A DNA stretch of 45,281 nucleotides from Candidatus Hydrogenedentota bacterium (GTDB lineage Bacteria; Hydrogenedentota; Hydrogenedentia; Hydrogenedentales; SLHB01): positions 1-45,281 of the forward strand of contig JAIBAQ010000027.1 in the NCBI GenBank assembly GCA_019695095.1, in the 5' to 3' direction. The notes under the pieces were generated by a model. That model did not search any database and was not told the origin of the DNA. It worked only from the letters and a program-made list of their open reading frames with translations. This document shows, piece by piece, positions 32,398 to 40,900 of the stretch. Both the position numbers and the translations under genes were made by a program. Position 1 is the stretch's first letter, and each line of letters begins with the position of its first letter.

Positions 32398-34712
32398 TAG
32401 TAATGTCTCGTAGCTCCGTACCAGTTGCTACTTCCGTGGTCCAAATGAAGAACGGGCATACCGCTCAAGCGCGTCTCTTCGCCAAAGATGTCGCGCATGT
32501 CCTTCCCAAAACGCCAGTCAGCCCCTTCAAAGTGATTCGCTTCTTCGTAGCGCACCTTCTCAAGGCATTCGCGTCGCACACATTGACAATAGCCGATGGG
32601 TACTCCATCGACTTCTCGTCGCCGGTACTCTCCCGGCCCGGAGAGCAGTTCTTCCCAGGTCTCCCATGGGGCAACCTCACCCAACAGCAGGCGCGCGGTA
32701 GTAGCACGATCCAACATTTTGCGTCCATCCGGCACAACGAATTTGCAGTCTGCGGATAGAGCGACGATTCGCGAAAGCATCGTCGGGGGAAGTATCACAT
32801 CCGCGTCCAGCACCATGACCCATTCGCCGCGGGCCTTGTCGAAGGCCTCGTTAAGCATCAGGCCTTTGGCATTGCCGAGCGACTCTGAGAACGTCAGGGT
32901 GACAATATCCAGGTCGGAATAGGCTGCCCTTACACTGTCTATCACGTCACCTGTCGCGTCCAGTCCAGGGACATGAGCAACAAGCACTTCCACCTGCGAA
33001 AGGTCTATTTCTCGCTGATGAGCTACGCTCAGCAAACACGCTTGCAGCCGCCGCGCATACCGCGTGCATACGGTTACGATCGACACCGACTTCCTCGAAG
33101 AGTCCGTCTGCGACTCAGACCGGCCTTGCCAGAGTTGTACGGCCTGCGTGGCAATGGTGCCGTCGATGTTGCGCACGCAAATACGTGGCTCTAGCGCCGC
33201 GCCCAGTTGGGTGGGCACATAGAAGTTGCCCGAGAACTCTACCGGGCGAACCGGGCGTCCGTCGCGAAGCAACACGTAGTGTCCACTCGCCTCGACGTGC
33301 AGTACGATGCGGTGCGTATACGCCGTCATCGGGCACATGATGCGGCTCGCGCGTCCCAATGCGAAGCCTACATACTCCGCAATTCCACCACCAACTGTCA
33401 CCGACAAGGTGAACGGCGGATCCAGCCGCGCGATCGGCGTCGAAAGCTTTTCTGAGCGCGCAAACGAGTACCAGCGCAGACTGCCCGGCGCGGCGAAACT
33501 CCAGTTTCCTTCAACCGAGTACGAGAATGAATCGATTTCGCGATCGGGAGGCCTGTTTCGAATCGTCGCATTGGCGCATTCCGCCAACTCTGCCCATCGG
33601 GTGTTCTCTGCCAGCCGTGCGCTATCAGGCGCATCGAAAAACATCGGCCTCTTTGTCGAGTAATGGAATGGGTCGGTGATGGGCTCGCCGTTCGCCGGTC
33701 TGGGCGCTAGTCCCGCAAGCGACTCCACCATGCCATCGCAAATCGCGCGTAACCTGCAACCCGCACATGCTTCGATCGTTGACGCCGGTGCTGCCTCGGG
33801 AATGCTTCTAATATCATCACCCTCGGACTCCCATTTGCGCCAGCCAACGTGACGTAGAATCTTATGTGCCGCCCATGCGCGTGCGCGCACCCACGGCGTA
33901 CTCCAGATCCACGGCAGCAAGATACGATCGATTGGGTTGTCCGTCGACGTGTGAATCCCCAGGAGCGTCAAGATAATCTGGCGGATGCGGATTGGGCCGC
34001 ACGTGTAGAGTTTTCGGGCAAGTTCGTAGGCATCTCGCTGGTAATGCGTATGTTCCAGATAGAATTGACGCGTACCAACTCCCAACGGTCGATTCGCCTC
34101 GTCGATATAGCAGAAAGGCACGTGAAGTAAATTCACTTCCAATTCTCGTCCCGATAATTCGCGCGCGAGCTCGTTCATCTTCTGGAGGGCCGAACCTCCC
34201 GCTTGAGTGTCAGGGACTGCTACGCCCGAAAACGGATCCCAGGCGGCGATATTCACGGAACTGACGCATTCGGACGTGAGACCTTCCTCGATCCACGCGG
34301 GCACGGTTCCAACAAGCAACGACAAGGGAATCTGGACGCGCGCGAGAATACCGGCTTCCTTGCATGCCGCAAGCCATCCAGTCACGTCTGCGCCTGCCTT
34401 GCCTGGACACAAGCACACGTCCAGCAAGCCCAGGGTCTGCAAATCCGCTGCGCGCGGAGCGGGAGACGAACAGTCGGTGCGCAAAGACACGCGCGTGTCC
34501 AACTCAGTACCAGTTTCAATCAGGGTACGGAGCAGCGGCAGGTCCAGGTCATTCATGAGGATGTCGACCTTGGAGGTCTTGAAGACCATGCGGTTGAGAC
34601 GCAACCAGCGTTCGAGGTCCGAAGCCTTTAGCGCATGGCCTTTGGACGACCGCGCAAAGACTAGACCTCGAACAGGTTCGATGTGATCTTCATGAACGAC
34701 AAGTCTACTCAA
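32397..34712 (-). CDS. radical-SAM-like domain (no catalytic cysteines) fused to family 2 glycosyltransferase
   Basis: A 771-residue multidomain protein. Residues of about 1-345 resemble the barrel and C-terminal part of radical SAM/SPASM proteins: HVPFCYIDEANRPLG near 197 and the cysteine run ACAGCRLRAICDG (Cys316, Cys319, Cys325). However, the N-terminal Cys-x3-Cys-x2-Cys that binds the catalytic cluster is missing, so this part is probably non-enzymatic. Residues of about 370-535 look beta-rich. From about 540 on a GT-A glycosyltransferase follows (SVSIVTVCTRYARRLQACLL, GNAKGLMLNEAF, WVMVLDADVILPP with the metal-binding Asp-x-Asp). It may glycosylate a surface or flagellar component; that is inference. 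The start is TTG 34712 with AGGAA upstream, 27 bp after the sigma-54 regulator gene. Confidence 0.75.
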   Translation of the reverse strand: MSRLVVHEDHIEPVRGLVFARSSKGHALKASDLERWLRLNRMVFKTSKVDILMNDLDLPLLRTLIETGTELDTRVSLRTDCSSPAPRAADLQTLGLLDVCLCPGKAGADVTGWLAACKEAGILARVQIPLSLLVGTVPAWIEEGLTSECVSSVNIAAWDPFSGVAVPDTQAGGSALQKMNELARELSGRELEVNLLHVPFCYIDEANRPLGVGTRQFYLEHTHYQRDAYELARKLYTCGPIRIRQIILTLLGIHTSTDNPIDRILLPWIWSTPWVRARAWAAHKILRHVGWRKWESEGDDIRSIPEAAPASTIEACAGCRLRAICDGMVESLAGLAPRPANGEPITDPFHYSTKRPMFFDAPDSARLAENTRWAELAECANATIRNRPPDREIDSFSYSVEGNWSFAAPGSLRWYSFARSEKLSTPIARLDPPFTLSVTVGGGIAEYVGFALGRASRIMCPMTAYTHRIVLHVEASGHYVLLRDGRPVRPVEFSGNFYVPTQLGAALEPRICVRNIDGTIATQAVQLWQGRSESQTDSSRKSVSIVTVCTRYARRLQACLLSVAHQREIDLSQVEVLVAHVPGLDATGDVIDSVRAAYSDLDIVTLTFSESLGNAKGLMLNEAFDKARGEWVMVLDADVILPPTMLSRIVALSADCKFVVPDGRKMLDRATTARLLLGEVAPWETWEELLSGPGEYRRREVDGVPIGYCQCVRRECLEKVRYEEANHFEGADWRFGKDMRDIFGEETRLSGMPVLHLDHGSSNWYGATRHY

Positions 34713-34739
34713 GACAATTCCTGTTCTATCCCCGCGAGG

Positions 34740-36089
34740 CTACTCTGCATATTCCTTAAGTTTATTTCGAAGTGTACGTACGCTGATCCCCAGTATCTTT
34801 GCCGCGTGCGTGCGGTTCTGACCACACTGCTCCAGAGTTTTGAAGATGAGCTGTCGCTCCATGTCCGCGACCGTCGCACCCACCGTCAATGCACTGCGCG
34901 TATCATTTGCGCCGAACCTCGCGTGGTTCAAGCTGAAATGCTCCGGCTTGAGCAAGGGCTCCGTCGACAACACCACCGCTCGCTCAATCGTGTTCTGCAA
35001 CTCGCGCACATTCCCCGGCCAATCGTATTCCATGAAGAGCGTCCGAGCTTCATCAGAATATCCCGTGATACGACGCGCGTTCTCTTGTGCAAATCTCTTG
35101 AGGAAGAAATCCATGAGCGCCGGTATATCGTCCTTTCGCTCGCGCAACGGCGGCAAGACGATTGGAATGACGTTTAGACGGTAGAACAAGTCTTCCCGAA
35201 GCTGTCCTTTATCGACGGCCTCTTCCAGGTTGCGATTTGAAGTGCAGATAATCCGGGTGTCGACCTGAATCGGCACGGTTCCACCCACGCGCTCGAATTC
35301 ACGTTCCTGCAGGGCGCGCAGAAGTTTCGGCTGCAACTCGATGCTTATCTCCGTAATCTCGTCGAGCAACAACGTACCCGTATCCGCCAGTTGGAACCGG
35401 CCGATCTTGCGCTCGTGTGCGCCGGTGAAGGCTCCCTTCTCGTGGCCAAACAACTCGCTCTCCAGCAAACCGGCCGACAGTGCGGCGCAGTTTACCTTGA
35501 TGAACGGCTTCTCGCGCCGAATACCCGAATGGTGAATCGCGCGCGCGACCAGTTCTTTCCCTGTGCCGCTTTCGCCGCGAATGAGAATCGTCGCGCGGCT
35601 GTCCGCCACCTTCTTAATTTGTTCGTACACGGCACGCATGGCCGGGCTTTCGCCCACCATGGCGGCAAAGTCGTAGTGCTGGTTTAATTCCGAACGCAGA
35701 TACTTGTTCTCTTGAGCCATGCGCTCGCGTTCAATGGCACGGATGACCGCCATTTCGAGTTCGTCGGGGGTAAACGGCTTTAGAATGTAGTCGAACGCAC
35801 CCGCTTTCAATGCCGCCACGGCGGTTTCCACGGTGGCATAGGCCGTCATCATGATGACAGGCGTTACCGGGCTCTCGTCGCGGATGGTCTTGAGTACTTC
35901 CAGTCCATCCACTGGCGCCATCTTGAGGTCGGTTAGGATGACGTCAAAACCGTGCTTGCGAAACGCTTCTATTCCGTCTTTGCCATTCGATACCGAACGA
36001 ACGGAATGTCCTGCGCGCTGAAGTGCTTCTTGAACATACTCGCGCATCAGCGTTTCGTCGTCGATGACGAGTATCTGTGCTTTTGCCAT
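34740..36089 (-). CDS. sigma-54-dependent response regulator (NtrC family)
   Basis: A 449-residue protein with the three NtrC-type parts. The receiver domain (1-120) has acidic pocket Asp10/Asp11, phospho-acceptor Asp54 (ILTDLKMAP) and Lys104. The AAA+ domain has Walker A GESGTGKE at 172-179 and the sigma-54 contact loop GAFTGA at 219-224. The C-terminal Fis-type helix-turn-helix ends NRTHAAKILGISVRTLRNKL. The C-terminal wording (VADMERQLIFKTLEQCGQNR and RTLRNKLKEYAE) resembles flagellar regulators of the FleR/FlrC/FlbD group, though other NtrC-type proteins share it. ATG 36089 is chosen because the receiver domain begins there; the open frame reaches 36395 without domain content. It lies 68 bp after its cognate kinase gene. 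Confidence 0.92.
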   Translation of the reverse strand: MAKAQILVIDDETLMREYVQEALQRAGHSVRSVSNGKDGIEAFRKHGFDVILTDLKMAPVDGLEVLKTIRDESPVTPVIMMTAYATVETAVAALKAGAFDYILKPFTPDELEMAVIRAIERERMAQENKYLRSELNQHYDFAAMVGESPAMRAVYEQIKKVADSRATILIRGESGTGKELVARAIHHSGIRREKPFIKVNCAALSAGLLESELFGHEKGAFTGAHERKIGRFQLADTGTLLLDEITEISIELQPKLLRALQEREFERVGGTVPIQVDTRIICTSNRNLEEAVDKGQLREDLFYRLNVIPIVLPPLRERKDDIPALMDFFLKRFAQENARRITGYSDEARTLFMEYDWPGNVRELQNTIERAVVLSTEPLLKPEHFSLNHARFGANDTRSALTVGATVADMERQLIFKTLEQCGQNRTHAAKILGISVRTLRNKLKEYAE

Positions 36090-36157
36090 CTGTACAACTA
36101 ATCCTTCCTGAAAGCGTCCGGGAATCTGTAAAAGGCTCTCATGCTCAGTTGGCGTTT

Positions 36158-37306
36158 CTACTCCGTACTTGGCAAAGCGATGTAGAACGTCGATCCATTG
36201 CCAGGTTCGCTTTCGACGCGAATGGCGCCTCCATGACTCTCTACAATCTTCGAAGCTATCGCAAGGCCAAGTCCGGTTCCTTTTTCCTTCGTCGTAAAGA
36301 ACGGCGAAAAGACCTTTTCCAGTTGGTCGGCCGACATGCCGCATCCCGTGTCGGAAACGGCTAACCGTACAAGCCCAGAGTCCTTTTCCGCCCATACGCG
36401 GATTTCGCCACGGGATTCGATGCTTTGAGCGGCATTGAGCAGGATATTCATTAGGGTTTGCCGTAAGCGATGTGCATCGGCCATCACTCTCAGGTCCGGA
36501 CTTACCTCGTTTCTGACCGTGATCATCGACGAGTCAATGGTCAAGTACGACAGGGAAGCCTCTACGGCCTCCTTGCACGATACGGTCTGCAACTGAAGCT
36601 GAATGGGGCGAGTGTATTCAAGCAACTCGTTGACCACTCGCTCCAACTCCTTCGCGCCGACCTGAATCCGGTCCACGAGCCGCGCGCGCGGATCGTCCTC
36701 TTCGATGTCCCGCGCCAGCAAAGCGGCAAATCCCCGAATGCCTCCCAGCGGGTTGCGGATTTCGTGCGCAACCGTTGCCGCCATCTCGCCCAGCGCGGCC
36801 AGCCGGTCCTTTTGCCGCACGCGCGTACGCAGCGCTTCGATTTCGGTGAGATCCTGAAATACCTTTACGCTGCCGATTCGCTTGCCGTCACGATCCGACA
36901 GCGGAGAATCGCATTCACTGACCAACACCGGCTCACCGCTTTTCGTACGCCATTCCATGGCATTTCGCCCCGGCGGGGCAGGAAATTCACGTCCAAATAC
37001 ATCGGAAAAAGCCAATCCAATGGTTTCATCGGCGCGGTATCCAAGTACGCGTGTGGCGGCCTGATTAAACGTCGTGACAATTCCGTCCGTGTTCACCGCA
37101 ATCACGCCATCGGACATCCCTTCAAGAATCGAATGAAGGTAATCGCTGGTAAATGCCAGTTCGCGATTCTTGACCGCCAGTTCACGATCCAATTCCTGCA
37201 TCCGCGCTTCGAGCAGACGATACGATTCTTCCATCGACTGCGTCGTACGCGTGAAGAGCTCGAAGGCCTCCGCCAGCGCCTTTATGTCCATTTCGGCATT
37301 GGGCAT
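36158..37306 (-). CDS. PAS-domain sensor histidine kinase (NtrB/FlrB-like, soluble)
   Basis: A 382-residue kinase without membrane segments. In order: a coiled-coil (about 10-55), a PAS domain (SDYLHSILEGMSDGVIAVNT, FNQAATRVLGYRADETIG; about 54-155), a HisKA dimer helix with phospho-acceptor His181 (ATVAHEIRNPLGGIRG), and a HATPase domain with NILLNAAQSI, VSDTGCGMS and GTGLGLAIASKIVESHGG. The pattern fits cytoplasmic kinases that control sigma-54 regulators, such as NtrB or FlrB. ATG 37306 is my choice; ATG 37291 and ATG 37360 are possible and none has a strong ribosome-binding site. It lies 209 bp after the small coiled-coil gene, a gap where I see no certain feature. Confidence 0.9.
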   Translation of the reverse strand: MPNAEMDIKALAEAFELFTRTTQSMEESYRLLEARMQELDRELAVKNRELAFTSDYLHSILEGMSDGVIAVNTDGIVTTFNQAATRVLGYRADETIGLAFSDVFGREFPAPPGRNAMEWRTKSGEPVLVSECDSPLSDRDGKRIGSVKVFQDLTEIEALRTRVRQKDRLAALGEMAATVAHEIRNPLGGIRGFAALLARDIEEDDPRARLVDRIQVGAKELERVVNELLEYTRPIQLQLQTVSCKEAVEASLSYLTIDSSMITVRNEVSPDLRVMADAHRLRQTLMNILLNAAQSIESRGEIRVWAEKDSGLVRLAVSDTGCGMSADQLEKVFSPFFTTKEKGTGLGLAIASKIVESHGGAIRVESEPGNGSTFYIALPSTE

Positions 37307-37515
37307 GTTGAATTTGTGACTCGGTCCTACCCTGCATTTCCCGCGAACACACAAACGCATAGGTCACAACTCGTACGTCTGCGGACTGCGCAGGAAACCA
37401 TACAGCGGTTACCCGCCAACAAAACGTGTCTGCAAAAAGCTCTCATGGCCTTTCTCCATGTCATGCGCGCAAGCAATGAGCTTCAATCCTCTGTTGCGCC
37501 TTGGCAAATTACAGA

Positions 37516-37950
37516 CTAGATCTGTTTGTCCATAAAACCGGGCTCGTCCTTGCCTGGGCGATACCGGCCCATTGTGATTCGGTTCTGGCGCACCCGGCCC
37601 AACTCTTCGCCGACCTCCTTCAAACGTTGATCAATGCGCGCCACGGCGGCGTCGTTACGCGAAATGAGTTGTGCTGCGATCTCTTCAACTCGCGAACTGA
37701 GCGCATCAATCGCAGAGTGCTGTTCAGCGCTCGCGGTGCTGTTGCGCTGCCATTCCTCAAATAGGACTTTCATTTCACGTTGAAGATCCTGGGACAACGC
37801 AGTCCATTCCGTTTGCCGCGCAAGAATGCCCTCCAAATCGGAATCCAGATCGGCTTCATCCGAGCTTGGATACTCGTTCAGCATAAGTTCATACGCGGCA
37901 ATTTGACGTTCAAGACAATCCTTGATGCGGCTATAGATGTCGGGTCCCAC
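37516..37950 (-). CDS. small coiled-coil protein, FlgN/FliT-like export chaperone candidate
   Basis: A 144-residue protein predicted to be almost all helix: IYSRIKDCLERQIAAYELML, then long heptad-rich stretches (SSRVEEIAAQLISRN, IDQRLKEVGEELGRVRQ) and a short tail RYRPGKDEPGFMDKQI. Length, helical build and a C-terminal Tyr-Arg-Pro...Phe-Met-Asp tail remind me of FlgN/FliT flagellar chaperones, but the match is by shape only. GTG 37950 is preferred because AAGGA lies 7 bases upstream; GTG 37968 would overlap the end of the large TPR gene. It starts 10 bp after that gene, so the two are surely co-transcribed. Confidence 0.65.
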   Translation of the reverse strand: MGPDIYSRIKDCLERQIAAYELMLNEYPSSDEADLDSDLEGILARQTEWTALSQDLQREMKVLFEEWQRNSTASAEQHSAIDALSSRVEEIAAQLISRNDAAVARIDQRLKEVGEELGRVRQNRITMGRYRPGKDEPGFMDKQI

Positions 37951-37960
37951 GGTCGCGTCC

Positions 37961-40900
37961 TTAACCACCCGTTTCAGTGGCCGGCTCCTGTGTGTTCGGA
38001 GGCGCTTGTGACGTTTGGCCGGCCTGTGTCTCAGCGCGGGGAGGTGTCGGTTCAGGTAACGCATGCGCGGCGCTTGCCAACGAGATCGGCAAGCGCAGCT
38101 TGAGTGCCAATTCAATGAACTGCGCCTTCAGCTTGGCGTCTTCACTCCAGCGCGATTCCGACGCGCCCACTTCCTTGAACAGCGCCAGGCTTTGCTTGGG
38201 GTTGTCTGCTAACAACAGTGCGTTGGCTCGTTGATACTTCGCCCATGCAACGTCGTCGGCACTATCCGGCACACGCGGATCCGCGGCCAGTTCATACGTG
38301 TCTGCCGCTGCGCGGTAATCGCCCCGTTGAAAGAAATGCTCACCCAACATGAGCGCCGCTTCCTGAAGATCGGCCAATTTCGTCAAGTCTCTGCGCGACC
38401 GAGATTCGATGTTGGCGACCAAAACCCGAGCCGCTGCTTCTTTGCCCGTCTCCATGTATGCGCGAAGCAATGCCTGATCGCCTTCTTTGGTGCGTAGATC
38501 GGGATAGTTGTTCGCTGCATCCTCGAGTTTCGCCACGGCAGTATCGGTCCTTCCGTTGAAGAGTGCTTTGCCGTAGCTCACAAGAAAGTTGTAAGCGTCT
38601 TGGTCGGGCAACTTCTCCGGATCTACCCGGCTGGCCGCAGCAAAGCCGCTGCCATAGATACCCGCTTCAAAAAGGGCTTCGGCGCATTCCGCCAAAACCG
38701 ACGACTCCGTCGTAAGCTCCGCTGCTTTCTCGAAGTCCCCAGCGGCTTTCTCCGCAAGCCCCAAGTCTTTGTATATACCGCCCCGCGCAGTATAAATCGG
38801 CAACCGCTGCGGCTTCCGGGCGTACAACTGTTCCATCTCATCAAGGTTTTCCAGCGCCTTGATTGCGTCTCCATTCTTGTAAAGCAATTGAGCAAGTAAG
38901 ATCTGCCCGTCGAACGCTTCCGGCGATGTCGGATAAAGCGACATGAGTTGATCCAGGTTGAACCTTGCTTCCTCGAAATCGCCGATCTTTCCCAGGCTCT
39001 TCGCAGCCGACAGCAGTATCCCGGGGGTCCGATCTCCCGAACGGATTCCTTCAACCAAACCTTGCGCGGCGGCTTTCTCGTCACCGACCAATGATTGCAT
39101 CGCGGAGTAGTTGCGCAGAAGTTCGCCGTCCTCCGGAAAGCGGTTTTTCGCATACGTCGCCACACGAAGCGCCTCGGGCCTCCTGCCCGCCTGATCCAGT
39201 ACGCGGCTAAGCTCTACGTATGCTTTCGGCGCAAGCTCGGACTCGGGAAAGAAGTCAATCAGTTCCCGTAGCGTCTTCTCTGCTTCCGGCAGTCTGCCCG
39301 AATGCTTATACGCATTCGCGAGCGTCATGTAGATATGCTCGTGTCCTTCGGTGGACGTGGCGACTTCCAGCCGTGCTTCCAGCAGCTTGATCGCTTCGCC
39401 AAACCGTCCATCTTCCACTTCCATGTCGCCCAGTTTCCCGTAGGCCACCGAGCCTTGGTAGGTATTGGGTTCTCCCATCGCCACTTGCGTATAGAGGCGG
39501 CGCGCTTCATCTCTCTTCCCCAAGGCAAGCTGTGAATCGCCCATAAGGAGGCGCGCATCCTGCAAAAGCGGGGATCCGGGATACTTATCCTGCAATTCCT
39601 GCAATACCCCAGCGGCCTGTTCCGGACGCTTAATCGACATATACACCTTGCCCATGGCGAGGAGCGTCGCGTCTTGTCCCGATGCCGCGCTGTACTGATC
39701 GAGAATCTGCTTGTACACGTCCAACGCGGCCATCGGCAAGTTGGTGCGCTCGTAGAGTTCGGCTTTCCACCGAAGCATTTCGGGAGCGTTGGGGAAATTG
39801 GGTGACGATGCCAAGAAGGTATCGATATCTTCCTGAAGCTTGTCTACTTCCGATTCCTTCGGACTCTTAGGTAGCTCACGGTACGCAGTCTCTATCTCGC
39901 GGTATCTGGCATCCTCTGCGCTTGGAGCCGACGCATGCGTCTCGGGAGTCTCCGGAGTCTCGGCCACGGGAGTAGTGTGTTCCGGCGGAAGTTCGGCGTG
40001 CGTCTGAGACTCTTCGGGATGAGCCTCAGGAGTCACCTCCTGTGTCGGCTCTTGTGGGGTCGCCTCCGCTTCTTGTATGGGCTGCTGCGTCTCGACGTGC
40101 TGCTCTGTGGACTCGGCAACCGGCACACTGGGTTCCATCTTCGATGAGAAAAAGAAGAACGAAGCCACGGCGAGCGCTAACCCTGCGGCGATTGCCGTCC
40201 ACTCTTTGAGGCCCGGGCGCGGCCACGGCGTACGGGTGATGCGGAGGCGTGCCACAACTCCCGTTTCTTTGGGCTTCTCCTCCGAGTCTTCCGCTCTGCG
40301 AGACGGGGCTTCCGATGGCGTTGCCACCGGTGCAAAGCCCATGTCTGCCATGTCTGAATCGCTCAGATGAACTGCGCCGCTCGTCTCTACAACGCCTGCC
40401 CCTGCAGGAGGATGAGACGTCAGTTCTTCTGACGACGGAATACTAATTTCATCTAGCGCAGATACCTCTTTCTCGGAAGGCGCGGACGCTGAAACCGGCT
40501 CAGCGGGCGGCTTGGGTGCGGTCTGGCTGGCCTGAGCAAGCAATGAGTCAATGAGGTCTTGCGACAAGATGCTGTCGTCGGTGTCCTTGCTGGGAACAGC
40601 CGCTGCCAGGTTTTCCAGGCTCACGCTTTCCATGGCATTGGCCCGAATTGCACGATCCACGGGATCCACAAGGATCGCATCGTCCTCGTCTGGCTGGGTC
40701 ATCGACGTCGCGCCGATCTGAGACAGGAGGCTATCTACGTCCTCTTGAGCAAGGACAGCATCGTCTTGCGTTGGGCCGATTACGGCATCCATCGAAACGG
40801 GCGATTCCACCCCCGACGGCACGATCGGTGCATCCATATCGGAATTGTCGAGCGGAACATCCGTTGCATCGGCGTGCAGAAGGTTGTCAATTTCCTCCTG

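Noticed and set aside
36470-37519. 349-residue plus-strand frame opposite the sensor kinase
   Set aside because: The kinase domains on the minus strand are complete; this frame is their shadow.
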